Shown in pieces: positions 18,261 through 26,983 of a stretch of DNA of 64,000 bases. The DNA is taken from assembly GCA_900549405.1 (NCBI GenBank), contig URNZ01000002.1, positions 1 to 64,000 of the forward strand, in the 5' to 3' direction. The stretch's first letter is position 1, and the number at the start of each line of letters is the position of its first letter. This DNA comes from an uncultured Eubacteriales bacterium (GTDB taxonomy: Bacteria > Bacillota > Clostridia > Oscillospirales > Oscillospiraceae). Made by a program: the position numbers and the translations under genes. A model generated the notes under the pieces. It ran no database searches. It saw only the letters and a list, made by a program, of their open reading frames with translations, and had not been told where the DNA came from.

Positions 18261-19313
18261 ATGAAAAAGAAACTTGCTCTTGCCCTGGCGGCTTCTATGC
18301 TGCTGACCATGTCCCTGGCCTCCTGCGGTTCCAACAGTCAGCCCTCCGGCGGAAGCTCCGGCGGCGGCTCCTCCTCCTCCGGCGGCGACACCAACGTGGG
18401 CATCGTCACCGGCGGCAAGGACGGCGGCACCAGCCTGATCTTCACCACCGGCGGCGATCAGGGTACTTACTATGGCTTCGGCGGCGTGTTGGCCGGTAAG
18501 GTCAGCGAGGCCACCAGCACCACCGTCACCGCCATCACCTCCGGCGGCTCCCAGGCCAACGTAGAGGCCATGGAGGAGGGCGACGCCCAGCTGGGCTTTG
18601 TCCAGACCGACGTGGGCGCTTACGCCTATAACGGCACCCGCCTGTTCGAGGAGACCGGCAAGGTGGAGGACTTCTCCACTGTGGCCAACCTGTACATGGA
18701 GCAGGTGCAGATCGTCACCCTGGACGAGAACATCAAGTCCGTGGCCGACCTGGCCGGTAAGAATGTCTCCGTCGGCGCTGCCGGTTCCGGCGTGTACTAC
18801 AACGCCGTGGACGTGCTGAGCGCCTATGGCCTGGACGTGGAGAAGGACATCAACCCCACCTATCAGTCCTTCGGCGACAGCGCTGAGTCCCTCCAGGACG
18901 GCAAGATCGACGCCGCCTTCGTGGTCGCCGGCGCTCCCACCACCGCCATCACCTCTCTGGCCGCCACCAAGCCCGTCTATCTGGTGAGCCTGGACGACGA
19001 GCACATCGACAAGCTGCTGGCCGACTCCCCCTACTACAGCAAGACCACCATCTCCAAGGACACCTATAACATGCCCGAGGACGTGACCACCGTGGCCGTG
19101 GGTGCCGTGGTCATCGCCCGTGACGACGTGTCCGACGCCGACGTTTACAACTTCCTGTTCGGTATCTTCGAGAATGTGGACTCCATCACCGCTGCCCACG
19201 CCAAGGGCGCTGAGCTGGATCTGGACTTTGCCGCCTCCTATGAGGCCGTGCCTTATCACCCCGGCGCCGTGGCCTACTTCGCCGAGAAGGGTATCACTGT
19301 CAACGGCAAGTAA
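18261..19313 (+). CDS. TAXI-type TRAP transporter solute-binding lipoprotein
   Basis: 350-residue extracellular binding protein. A lipoprotein signal (1-26) ends in LASC, followed by a Ser/Gly-rich linker (about 28-47) and the TAXI fold: FTTGGDQGTYYGFGG (binding loop), TSGGSQANVEAMEEGDAQLGFVQTD, and SVGAAGSGVYYNA. TAXI proteins of TRAP systems bind small carboxylates such as glutamate or alpha-ketoglutarate, and the ligand here is unknown. ATG at 18261 has GGAGG at the right spacing. The fused permease follows, probably in the same operon. Confidence 0.92.
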   Translation: MKKKLALALAASMLLTMSLASCGSNSQPSGGSSGGGSSSSGGDTNVGIVTGGKDGGTSLIFTTGGDQGTYYGFGGVLAGKVSEATSTTVTAITSGGSQANVEAMEEGDAQLGFVQTDVGAYAYNGTRLFEETGKVEDFSTVANLYMEQVQIVTLDENIKSVADLAGKNVSVGAAGSGVYYNAVDVLSAYGLDVEKDINPTYQSFGDSAESLQDGKIDAAFVVAGAPTTAITSLAATKPVYLVSLDDEHIDKLLADSPYYSKTTISKDTYNMPEDVTTVAVGAVVIARDDVSDADVYNFLFGIFENVDSITAAHAKGAELDLDFAASYEAVPYHPGAVAYFAEKGITVNGK

Positions 19314-19491
19314 GCGCCTGCAAGCACAACTTTTAAACAGAAACTGTGGGGTGCGGCGGGATAAAACCCGCCGCACCCGCCGCCAGACCGCAGCTGCGGG
19401 ACAGCGGCGGCCCCATCAAGACTTTGGCGGGGCGGCCCGTGTTCCGCAGTTGAAGGAGACGAGGGAGCTGTTTTTGGAGAAAGGAGACGCT

Positions 19492-21459
19492 ATGGACGTA
19501 AAGGACAAGAAAACCATGGAACCGGAAGTTGACGTCGGCACCGCCGCCGACGTGGAAGAGGTCATGAAAAAGTATGACCGGGAATCCAACGTGCGTGTTT
19601 GGGAGGGAGTACCCAAGACCATCGTGCGCCTGCTGAATATCGTTTTCTCGGTGTACTGCATCTGGGTGACCCTGTTCAGTGTGGCCATTCCCGAGGTCAA
19701 GCTGAATATCTTCCTGGGTTCCATCCTGATCCTGGGTTATCTGAACTTCCCCATCCGCAAGGGGATCACCAAGGTCAACCACATGCCCTGGTACGACATC
19801 ATCTTCATGGTGGTGGGGGCATTCCCCTTCTTCTATTTCGCTTATCACGCCAAAGACATTATCATGCTGGCCACCCGCGTGACCAAGGACCCCTTCATGG
19901 TGGCCATCGCCATCATCGGCGTGCTGGCCCTGATGGAGCTGTGTCGCCGCAGCGTAGGTATCCCCATCTTGTGTGTGGTGGGCTGCCTGCTGGTCTACAC
20001 CTTTATCAATGTCCGGTTCGGCAAGGTGGTTTATGACCTGTTCTACACCACCACCGGCCTGATGAACACCCCCATCAACGTGTGCGCCAAGTACATCGTG
20101 GTCTTCATCATCTTCGGCGCGTTCTTGGAGCGGACGGGCATCTCCGCCTTCTTCATCAACCTGGCCAACTGCGTGGCCGGTTCCAGCGCCGGCGGCCCGG
20201 CCAAGGTGGCCGTTATCTCCTCCGCCCTGTGCGGCATGGTGTCCGGCTCCTCCGTGGGCAACACCGTGACCACCGGCTCCGTCACCATCCCCATGATGAA
20301 AAAGACGGGCTATCAGCCCCAGTTCGCCGGAGCCGTTGAGGCGGCCTCCTCCACCGGCGGCCAGATCATGCCCCCCATCATGGGTGCCGCCGCCTTCCTG
20401 ATGGCCGAGTATATGGGCATCCCCTATGCCCAGGTGGCTCTGAAGGCCATCCTGCCCGCCGTGCTGTACTTCACCGGCATTTACATCGCCGTCCACCTGG
20501 AGGCCAAGCGCCTGGGGCTGCGGGGCCTGTCCAAGGAGGAACTGCCCAAGATCAAGAATCTGCTGCCCAAGCTGTATCTGCTGCTGCCTCTGATCATCCT
20601 GGTGGTCATGGTGTCCACCAACATGTACACCATGCAGTTCTCCGCCTCTGTGGCCATCGGCATCACCATTCTGGTGGGTCTGGTGAACAAGGACGACCGC
20701 ATCACCCTGACCAAGTGCCTGGACGCTCTGGAAGCGGGCGGCAAGGGCACCATCACCGTGGCCGTGGCCTGTGCCATGGCCGGCCTGGTGGCCGGATGCA
20801 TCACCTCCACCGGCCTGGCCTCTAAGCTCATCACCGTCATCGTCAACGTGTCCGGCGGCCACGCCATCATCGCTCTGGCGCTGACCATGCTGTGCTGCAT
20901 CGTGCTGGGCATGGGCGTGCCCACCACCGCCAACTACTGCATCATGGCGGCCACCTGCGCCCCCATCCTGATGAGCCCCCAGATCGGCATCCCCCGGGTG
21001 TGCGCCCACTTCTTCGTGTTCTACTTCGGCATCGTGGCCGACATCACGCCTCCCGTGGCCCTGGCCGCCTATGCCGGTTCCGCCATCGCCAAGGCGCCTC
21101 CCATGAAGACCGCCTTCAACGCCACCCGCCTGGCCATCGCGGCCTTCATCGTGCCCTATATCTTCGCCTTCAGCCCCGTGATGCTCTTCGAGTTTGAGGC
21201 CGGGACCTCCACCGCCATGATGGTCCTCCAGGTCATCCAGATCTGCATCACCTCTCTGCTGGGTATCTTCGGCGTGGCGGCGGCCCTGAACGGCTTCCTG
21301 TTCCGCCAGATGAACCCCCTGTTCCGCGTGCTTATGGCCCTGGGCGGCCTGGGCATGATGATCCCCGGCACCGTGTCTGACCTGGTCGGCCTGGTGGTCG
21401 TGGGCGGCATCTATGCCTATCAGTACGTGAGCGTTGCGAAGAAAAAGGTCCTGGGCTAA
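19492..21459 (+). CDS. TRAP transporter permease, fused small and large subunits
   Basis: 655-residue integral membrane protein typical of TAXI-TRAP systems, in which the 4-span small subunit and the 12-span large subunit (DctM-like) are one chain. Marker segments are AVISSALCGMVSGSSVGNTVTTGSVTIPMM, EAASSTGGQIMPPIMGAAAFLM and VALAAYAGSAIAKAPPMKT. The first 45 residues are a hydrophilic cytoplasmic tail. Transport is driven by an ion gradient with the lipoprotein as substrate donor. ATG at 19492 follows AAAGGAGACGCT. It is separated by 178 bp from the binding protein without a clear terminator, so cotranscription is likely. Confidence 0.92.
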   Translation: MDVKDKKTMEPEVDVGTAADVEEVMKKYDRESNVRVWEGVPKTIVRLLNIVFSVYCIWVTLFSVAIPEVKLNIFLGSILILGYLNFPIRKGITKVNHMPWYDIIFMVVGAFPFFYFAYHAKDIIMLATRVTKDPFMVAIAIIGVLALMELCRRSVGIPILCVVGCLLVYTFINVRFGKVVYDLFYTTTGLMNTPINVCAKYIVVFIIFGAFLERTGISAFFINLANCVAGSSAGGPAKVAVISSALCGMVSGSSVGNTVTTGSVTIPMMKKTGYQPQFAGAVEAASSTGGQIMPPIMGAAAFLMAEYMGIPYAQVALKAILPAVLYFTGIYIAVHLEAKRLGLRGLSKEELPKIKNLLPKLYLLLPLIILVVMVSTNMYTMQFSASVAIGITILVGLVNKDDRITLTKCLDALEAGGKGTITVAVACAMAGLVAGCITSTGLASKLITVIVNVSGGHAIIALALTMLCCIVLGMGVPTTANYCIMAATCAPILMSPQIGIPRVCAHFFVFYFGIVADITPPVALAAYAGSAIAKAPPMKTAFNATRLAIAAFIVPYIFAFSPVMLFEFEAGTSTAMMVLQVIQICITSLLGIFGVAAALNGFLFRQMNPLFRVLMALGGLGMMIPGTVSDLVGLVVVGGIYAYQYVSVAKKKVLG

Positions 21460-21486
21460 GTCCTGATCAAGCAGCGATCAAACAGC

Positions 21487-21528
21487 AAAAAAATTCCCTT
21501 CCGCTGAAAAAGCGGAAGGGAATTTTTT
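21487..21528. terminator. Bidirectional terminator (TRAP permease / iscU)
   Basis: AAATTCCCTTCCGCT pairs with AGCGGAAGGGAATTT (loop GAAAA). A-tract before and T-tract after make it work on both strands between convergent genes. Confidence 0.92.
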
Positions 21529-21539
21529 ATGCAAAAATC

Positions 21540-21965
21540 TTACTCGTGGCAGTGCTCACAGTCGCCCTCACAGAACAGGTTGGGGTCATAGGCGATGTGG
21601 TTTTTGTCGTAATAGTCCTTCACGGCGGCCTTCACGGCCTCCTCCGCCAGGACGGAGCAGTGGATCTTGTGGGCGGGCAGACCGTCCAGGGCCTCCACAA
21701 CGGCCTTGTTGGATAGCTCCAGGGCCTCAGTGACGGGCTTGCCCTTGATCATCTCGGTGGCGATGGAGCTGGTGGCGATGGCGGAGCCGCAGCCAAAGGT
21801 GGTGAACTTGGCGTCGGTGATGACGCCGTCGTCGATCTTCAGGGTCATGCGCATGATGTCGCCGCACTTGGCGTTGCCCACCTGGCCCACGCCGTCCGCG
21901 TTTTCGATCTCACCCACATTTCTGGGGTTGCGGAAATGGTCCATGACCTTCTCACTGTATAACAT
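21540..21965 (-). CDS. iscU: Fe-S cluster assembly scaffold IscU/NifU-like
   Basis: 141-residue scaffold on which [2Fe-2S]/[4Fe-4S] clusters are built with sulfur from IscS. Conserved ligands are Cys34 (AKCGD), Cys59 (FGCGSAIA) and Cys103 (KIHCSVLAEEA). A C-terminal extension adds three more Cys (CEGDCEHC, 132-139), which is seen in the NifU-like branch of Clostridia. ATG at 21965 (AAAGGAG upstream) overlaps the end of iscS by 14 bp, indicating translational coupling. It ends at the shared terminator. Confidence 0.93.
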   Translation of the reverse strand: MLYSEKVMDHFRNPRNVGEIENADGVGQVGNAKCGDIMRMTLKIDDGVITDAKFTTFGCGSAIATSSIATEMIKGKPVTEALELSNKAVVEALDGLPAHKIHCSVLAEEAVKAAVKDYYDKNHIAYDPNLFCEGDCEHCHE

Positions 21966-23139
21966 AAGAACGAACTCCTTTCTGTAACTCATCCCAAACG
22001 GGGGACATGGCCCGCAGGCGCTCTACCACTTCGGCCACGGCCTGGATGGTGTAGTCGATCTCCTCCTCGGTGGTCTCAGCCCCCAGAGTCAGACGCAGAG
22101 AGCCGTGGGCCACCTCGTGGGGGCGGCCAATGGCCAGCAGCACGTGGCTGGGGTCCAGAGAGCCGGAGGTGCAGGCGGAGCCGGAGGAGGCGGCGATGCC
22201 CTTGTCATCCAGCAGCAGCAGCATAGACTCGCCCTCGATGCCCTCGAAGCAGAAGCTCACGTTACCGGGCAGACGGCGGACAGGGTCGCCGTTCAGGGCG
22301 CTGTGGGGGATCTTGCTCAGCCCGGCGATCAGCCGCTCCCGCAGGGCCAGCTGGCGCTGGGTGTCCTCGGCCATGTGGTCGCAGGCGTCCTTCAGGGCCA
22401 CGGCCATGCCGGCGATGGCGGGCAGATTCTCGGTGCCGGCCCGCTTGCCCCGCTCCTGGGCGCCGCCCTCGATGAGGTTCAGCAGGGGCACGCCCCGGCG
22501 GACATACAGCAGACCGGTGCCGCGGGGACCGTGGAACTTGTGGCCGGACAGAGACAGCATGTCGATGTGCTGCTTCTTCACGTCGATGGGCAGATGGCCC
22601 GCGGCCTGCACCGCGTCGGTGTGGAACAGCACGTGCTTCTCGTGGCACAGGGCGCCGATCTCCTCGATGGGCTGGATGGAGCCGATCTCGTTGTTGGCGA
22701 ACATGATGCTCACCAGGGCGGTGTCCTCCCGGATGGCGGCGGCCACGTCAGCGACCTTTACGATGCCGCTCTCGTCCACGGGGAGGAGGGTGACGTCAAA
22801 GCCGTCCTTCTCCAGCCGGGCCAGGGTGTGGAGCACGGCGTGGTGCTCGATGGCGGTGGAGATGAGGTGGGTCTTGCCCTTGCGCTTGCCCAGCAGGGCG
22901 GCGCTGACGATGGCCTGGTTGTCCGCCTCGCTGCCGCCGGAGGTGAAATAGATCTCCCGGGGGTCAGCGCCGATGCAGGCGGCCACCGTCTCGCGGGCCT
23001 GGGCCAGGGCCTCGGCGGCCTTCTGCCCGGGGGTGTGCAGGCTGGAGGGGTTGCCCCAGAACTGCTCCATGCACTCCAGCATGGCCTTTTGGGCCGCCGG
23101 ACTGGTCTTGGTGGTGGCCGCGTTATCCAAGTAGATCAT
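21952..23139 (-). CDS. iscS: Cysteine desulfurase IscS/NifS
   Basis: 395-residue class V aminotransferase-fold PLP enzyme that takes sulfur from L-cysteine for Fe-S clusters. PLP Lys201 is in LSGHKFHGPRG, and the persulfide Cys323 is in SSGSACTSGSLDPSHVL, the short NifS/IscS loop form. The start MIYLDNAATT is the family norm, with AAAGGAACG upstream. It has its own consensus promoter with AAACCTAT elements that also occur at iscR, so it is probably repressed by the adjacent IscR. Confidence 0.95.
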   Translation of the reverse strand: MIYLDNAATTKTSPAAQKAMLECMEQFWGNPSSLHTPGQKAAEALAQARETVAACIGADPREIYFTSGGSEADNQAIVSAALLGKRKGKTHLISTAIEHHAVLHTLARLEKDGFDVTLLPVDESGIVKVADVAAAIREDTALVSIMFANNEIGSIQPIEEIGALCHEKHVLFHTDAVQAAGHLPIDVKKQHIDMLSLSGHKFHGPRGTGLLYVRRGVPLLNLIEGGAQERGKRAGTENLPAIAGMAVALKDACDHMAEDTQRQLALRERLIAGLSKIPHSALNGDPVRRLPGNVSFCFEGIEGESMLLLLDDKGIAASSGSACTSGSLDPSHVLLAIGRPHEVAHGSLRLTLGAETTEEEIDYTIQAVAEVVERLRAMSPVWDELQKGVRSYVIQ

Positions 23140-23214
23140 GGGATCGTTCCTTTCTGTATCGCCGGGGAGGAGACAGAGGGCCTGTCCGCCCCCGGACAAA
23201 AACATATCTTTTTT

Positions 23215-23265
23215 ATAGGTTTGAGTGAATCATATCATTGAAAACCTATAATGTCAATAGGAATT
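23215..23265 (-). promoter_or_regulatory. Candidate IscR operator at iscS
   Basis: AAACCTAT lies in both orientations around the -10, and AAACCTAT-n7-ATAGGAATT (23242-23265) covers the -35. The same 8-mer occurs at the iscR promoter. See the separate finding. Confidence 0.45.
23229..23257 (-). promoter_or_regulatory. iscS-iscU promoter
   Basis: On the minus strand: perfect TTGACA (23252-23257), 17-bp spacer, TATGAT (23229-23234). It is flanked by AAACCTAT repeats (23242-23249 and, inverted, 23215-23222). Confidence 0.8.
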
Positions 23266-23327
23266 AAAAAACATGGTGGAACGCAGTGGGAACGGGGCAG
23301 ATTTAGGGGGAGGGTTGTACAAAACGA

Positions 23328-23750
23328 CTATACCACGCCGGTGTCCCCCAGGGCCAGGGCCTGGGCGGTGAGCTGTTCCAGGGAGATGCCCTGGAAATAG
23401 TCGTCGATGATGCGGTTCAGCTCCCGCCACATGGGCAGGGTGGCGCAGTTTCCGTGGCGGGGGCAGTCGTCGTCCCGGCAGTTCACCGGGGACAGGGAGC
23501 CCTCCGCCGCCCGGAGGATATCGGCCACGGTACATTCCTCGGGCGTGCAGGACAGGCGATAGCCCCCGCCCTTGCCCCGGGTGCCGATGACCAGACCGGC
23601 GGACACCAGGCTCTTTACAATGGCCTCTAAATATTTTTCCGAGATCTGCTGGTGCTCGGCGATCTCTTTCAGACAGACCACCCCCTCGTCCCGGCGGACG
23701 GCCAGCTCGATCATCACCCGCAGAGCATAGCGCCCCTTTGTGGAAACCAT
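23328..23750 (-). CDS. iscR: Rrf2-family Fe-S regulator IscR
   Basis: 140-residue Rrf2 winged-helix protein. The N-terminal HTH (about 25-55, LKEIAEHQQISEKYLEAIVKSL) and wing (GTRGKGGGYRL) are followed by a cluster-binding segment with Cys91, Cys96 and Cys102 (CRDDDCPRHGNC). IscR proteins sense [2Fe-2S] status and repress isc genes. ATG at 23750 is preceded by an adjacent TTG, and either could start (AGAAGG 9-12 bp away). It has its own promoter 35 bp upstream and lies 188 bp before iscS. Confidence 0.9.
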   Translation of the reverse strand: MVSTKGRYALRVMIELAVRRDEGVVCLKEIAEHQQISEKYLEAIVKSLVSAGLVIGTRGKGGGYRLSCTPEECTVADILRAAEGSLSPVNCRDDDCPRHGNCATLPMWRELNRIIDDYFQGISLEQLTAQALALGDTGVV

Positions 23751-23775
23751 CAAGGATATCGACCTTCTTTCTCAA

Positions 23776-23798
23776 AAACCTATTATAATAGAGGGTTT
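23776..23798 (-). promoter_or_regulatory. Candidate IscR operator at iscR
   Basis: An imperfect palindrome, AAACC-TATTATAATA-GAGGGTTT, is centred on the iscR -10 hexamer. Its AAACCTAT half is shared with the iscS promoter. Confidence 0.45.
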
Positions 23799-23810
23799 AT
23801 CGAAATGCAA
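23782..23810 (-). promoter_or_regulatory. iscR promoter
   Basis: Minus strand TTGCAT (23805-23810), 17-bp spacer, perfect TATAAT (23782-23787). Confidence 0.75.
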
Positions 23811-23852
23811 GGGTTTTCGGCCCAAAGAGACGCCAAGCGCCCGTCACGTTAC

Positions 23853-23881
23853 TTGCGCAGGGGGATGGATGATGCTATAAT
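23853..23881 (+). promoter_or_regulatory. Promoter of the gtr-like operon
   Basis: TTGCGC (23853-23858), 17-bp spacer, perfect TATAAT (23876-23881). Confidence 0.75.
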
Positions 23882-23946
23882 AGCTTAAAATAGGCGCAAT
23901 AGGCCCCTGTTTTGACAGTTTTAAAATTTCCGATAGAAGGAGACTT

Positions 23947-25539
23947 ATGTCCATGGACAAGCAAATGTCCCGGCTGTGGCAGCGGGTGGACCCGGCGGCC
24001 AGGGCCGCGTTTTTCAGCTGCTTTATGGTGGGCTATCTGGCCCATCTCTTTGCCTTTGCCAACCTGATCCCCAACGCCGACGGCCTGAGCCGGGTGTATG
24101 ACCCCCAGCAGATGACAGTGTCTGGCCGGTGGTTTCTGCACTACGCCTCGGCCCTGAACGATTTTACCCAGATGCCCGCCGCCATCGGCCTGGTGACCAT
24201 GGTGCTGCTGGGTCTGGCCGCCGCATTGACGGTGGACATCCTGAAGATCCGGGGCCGGGTGGCCGCCGGACTGTGGGGGGCCATTATGGCCGCCTTCCCC
24301 TGCCTGGGGTACACCTTCCTCTATATGTTCACCGCCTCGGCCTATGCTCTGGCTATTTTGCTGGCGGCGGGGTCGGTGTGGCTGGCCCGGCGGGGAGACA
24401 AGTGGTCTCTCCTGGGGCCGGTGCTGCTGGCCCTGGCCATGGGCATCTATCAGGCCTATGTCACCGTGGCCATCGGCCTTGCCCTGCTGGCAGTGCTGCG
24501 GGAGACGCTGGAGCCCTCCGCCACCTTTCAGAGGACTATGCGCCTGGGGGTGCGGTTTGTGGCCCACCTGGCGGTGGGGGCCATTCTCTATTATGCCATT
24601 TTGATGGTGTTTCTAAAAGTGAAGGGCCTGGAGCTGCTGTCCTATCTGGGCATGGACGCGGCCAGCTCCGGCTATCCCATCGGCCAGCTGCCCCGGCTCA
24701 TCTTCTCTGCCTATTGGCAGACGGCCACCTTCTTCTTCAAGCCCGGCTCGGCCAACGCCTTTGCCACCGGCTGGATGATGGTGCTGGACCTGGTGGCCCT
24801 GGCGGTGGGGGCGGCCTGCTTCTTCGCCCGGGTGGGCAGCAAGCGCCTGAAGGGGGAGCCCTGGCGGCTGGTGGGCGGCCTGTGCATGATCGCGCTGCTG
24901 CCCCTGGGGCTGAACTTCATGCGGGTGCTCAGCCCCTACTCCGACCCCACGCCCCTGATGAAGTATTCCTTCGTGCTGGTCTACGGCGCGGTGCTCATGC
25001 TGGCGGACGGGGCGGAGAGCACCCGGCGGCTGAAACGGGGCTGGGAGTATGTGCCCGTGGTGTGGGCGGTGCTGCTGCTGCTGTTCTGCGTGAACACGGA
25101 CAATCTGCTCTACACTGCCACGGCCCAGTCCCACCGGGCTACGGAGAGCTATGCCACCCGAATGCTCTCCCGCATCGAGAGCTGCCCCGGCTATGAGAAG
25201 GACATGGAGATCGTGGTCATCGGCGCCCCAGACGAGAGCCAGCTGCGCACCCGCATCCCGACCTTCTTCCAGGTGGACCACTACAGCGTGCCCCTGAACA
25301 CCGTGACCCACCTGAACAAGCACCTCTATTACTACTTTAACGACTGGCTCAATGTCCCCGTGGACGAGCCGGACGAGGAGACCATGATCGCCGTGTCCGA
25401 TTCCGCCGCGTTCAAGGCCATGCCCCTGTACCCCGCCGACGGCAGCGTCCAGGTGGTGGATGGCCGGGTGGTGGTAAAAGTGCAGGAGACCTACATCCCC
25501 AAGTCGGACTTTGAGCTGGCCTATGAGAACAGGAGATGA
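23947..25539 (+). CDS. GtrII-family glucosyltransferase-like membrane protein
   Basis: 530-residue polytopic membrane protein (about 10 spans) of the glucosyltransferase II / GT-C type. SGRWFLHY near residue 60 and a DPTPLMKYSFVLVYG segment fit this family, whose members take a sugar from a polyprenyl-phosphate carrier and attach it to a surface glycan outside the membrane. The C-terminal 110 residues are soluble and extracellular. It is followed by GtrB-like and GtrA-like genes with overlapping starts (ATGA at 25536-25539), the three-part layout of phage-type O-antigen glucosylation cassettes. The acceptor here is unknown. ATG at 23947 follows AGAAGGAG. Confidence 0.82.
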   Translation: MSMDKQMSRLWQRVDPAARAAFFSCFMVGYLAHLFAFANLIPNADGLSRVYDPQQMTVSGRWFLHYASALNDFTQMPAAIGLVTMVLLGLAAALTVDILKIRGRVAAGLWGAIMAAFPCLGYTFLYMFTASAYALAILLAAGSVWLARRGDKWSLLGPVLLALAMGIYQAYVTVAIGLALLAVLRETLEPSATFQRTMRLGVRFVAHLAVGAILYYAILMVFLKVKGLELLSYLGMDAASSGYPIGQLPRLIFSAYWQTATFFFKPGSANAFATGWMMVLDLVALAVGAACFFARVGSKRLKGEPWRLVGGLCMIALLPLGLNFMRVLSPYSDPTPLMKYSFVLVYGAVLMLADGAESTRRLKRGWEYVPVVWAVLLLLFCVNTDNLLYTATAQSHRATESYATRMLSRIESCPGYEKDMEIVVIGAPDESQLRTRIPTFFQVDHYSVPLNTVTHLNKHLYYYFNDWLNVPVDEPDEETMIAVSDSAAFKAMPLYPADGSVQVVDGRVVVKVQETYIPKSDFELAYENRR

Positions 25540-26513
25540 AGCCGTTGAGAGAGTTAAAACAGGGCGGACTGCTGTCGGTGGTGCTCCCCTCCTATAACGA
25601 GGAGGCGTCCATCCCCCGGGCGGCGGAGCGCATCACGGAATTGCTGACGGCGGCGGATATCCCCTTCGAGCTGCTGTTCGTGGACGACGGGTCCAAAGAC
25701 GGCAGCTGGGCGGCCATCCAGACACAGGCGGCCCGGTTCCCCCAGGTGCGGGGGGTGCGCTTCTCCCGGAACTTTGGCAAGGAGGCGGCCATCTTCGCCG
25801 GTCTGGCCCAGGCCCGTGGGGACTGCGCGGCGGTGATGGACTGCGACTTGCAGCACCCGCCGGAGAAGCTGGAGGAGATGTACCGCCTGTGGCAGCAGGG
25901 GTACGAGGTCATCGAGGGGGTAAAGGTCAGCCGGGGGAAGGAATCCCCCCTCCACGCCTTTGCCGCCCACCGGTTCTATGACATTCTCAGCCGGGTCACC
26001 GGGGTGGACATGTCCCGGGCCTCTGACTTTAAGCTGCTGGACCGAAAGGCGGTGGACACCCTGGTGGCCCTGCGGGAGAAGAACGCCTTTTTCCGGGCCC
26101 TCTCCTCCTGGATCGGCTTCTCCACTGCCACAGTGGAGTTCGAGGTCCAGCCCCGGGTGGCGGGGGAGTCCAAGTGGTCGGTAATGAGCCTGGTGCGCTA
26201 TGCCGTCACCAACATCGCCGCCTTCTCCACCGCGCCCCTCCAGATCGTCACCCTGCTGGGGGTGGTGGTCTTTCTGGCCTCGGCGGTGCTGGGACTCCAC
26301 TCCCTGTGGCAGAAGTTCACCGGCCATGCGTTAGAAGGCTTTACGACAGTGATCCTGCTCCAGCTGCTCATCGGCAGCATCCTGATGATCTGCTTGGGCA
26401 TCATCGGCTATTATATCGCCAAAATTTACGAGGAGATCAAGGACCGGCCCCGGTATATCCTGGCCGACCAGTGCGGAGGGAACGATGAGAGCGCGTCTGG
26501 CAAAGCTGTTTGA
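25536..26513 (+). CDS. Polyprenyl-phosphate glycosyltransferase, GtrB/DPM1-like (GT2)
   Basis: 325 residues. The N-terminal GT-A domain (1-230) has SVVLPSYNEEASIP, FVDDGSKDGSW and DCDLQHPPE (metal/nucleotide-binding Asp residues), followed by two C-terminal membrane spans (about 232-300). It moves a sugar, typically glucose, from a nucleotide donor to undecaprenyl phosphate on the cytosolic side. The product would be flipped by the GtrA-like protein and used by the GtrII-like enzyme. It overlaps both neighbours (4 bp and 29 bp), so the three are made in step. Confidence 0.88.
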   Translation: MKPLRELKQGGLLSVVLPSYNEEASIPRAAERITELLTAADIPFELLFVDDGSKDGSWAAIQTQAARFPQVRGVRFSRNFGKEAAIFAGLAQARGDCAAVMDCDLQHPPEKLEEMYRLWQQGYEVIEGVKVSRGKESPLHAFAAHRFYDILSRVTGVDMSRASDFKLLDRKAVDTLVALREKNAFFRALSSWIGFSTATVEFEVQPRVAGESKWSVMSLVRYAVTNIAAFSTAPLQIVTLLGVVVFLASAVLGLHSLWQKFTGHALEGFTTVILLQLLIGSILMICLGIIGYYIAKIYEEIKDRPRYILADQCGGNDESASGKAV

Positions 26514-26925
26514 CCCCACCTTTTTCCGCTTTATCCTGGTGGGCCTGGTGAACACCGCCGTAGGCTATGGGGTGATGTTCGGCCTGTACAACCTGACGCC
26601 CCTGAACACCTGGGGTAGCAGGGGGCAGTGGATCGCCTCGGCGGCCAACTATATTGTAGGCAGCGTGGTGAGCTTTTTCCTGAACAAGCACTTCACCTTC
26701 CGCAGCCGGGAGAAGGGCGCGGGGGTGGTGCTCCGGTTTGCTCTGAATATCACCGTGTGCTGGCTGCTGGCCTATGGCCTGGCCCAGCCCATCATGGCCC
26801 GCCTGCTGGCGGGAATGGCGCTCAGCGAGAAGCTCAAGGGCAACCTGACCCTGCTGGCTGGGTCGGGCCTGTTCGTGGTCCTGAACTATGGGGGACAGCG
26901 GTGGTTCGCCTTTAAAAGCAAATAA
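26485..26925 (+). CDS. GtrA-family membrane protein
   Basis: 146 residues with four membrane spans: FFRFILVGLVNTAVGYGVMF is the typical GtrA opening, and NYIVGSVVSFFLNKHFTFRS is the central signature. GtrA proteins are thought to flip polyprenyl-phosphate-linked sugars. The start overlaps the GtrB-like gene by 29 bp (ATG after GCGGAGGGAACG). It ends the cassette, followed by a strong terminator. Confidence 0.9.
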   Translation: MRARLAKLFDPTFFRFILVGLVNTAVGYGVMFGLYNLTPLNTWGSRGQWIASAANYIVGSVVSFFLNKHFTFRSREKGAGVVLRFALNITVCWLLAYGLAQPIMARLLAGMALSEKLKGNLTLLAGSGLFVVLNYGGQRWFAFKSK

Positions 26926-26928
26926 AGC

Positions 26929-26977
26929 AACATCCCAGGCGGCGCTTTGTAACGGAAGCGCAGCCTGGGATGTTTTT
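26929..26977. terminator. Bidirectional terminator (gtr cassette / DUF1461 gene)
   Basis: AACATCCCAGGC (26929-26940) pairs with GCCTGGGATGTT (26963-26974), and an internal GCGCTT/AAGCGC stem extends it. A T6 run follows on the plus strand. Confidence 0.85.
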
Positions 26978-26983
26978 TGTCTG

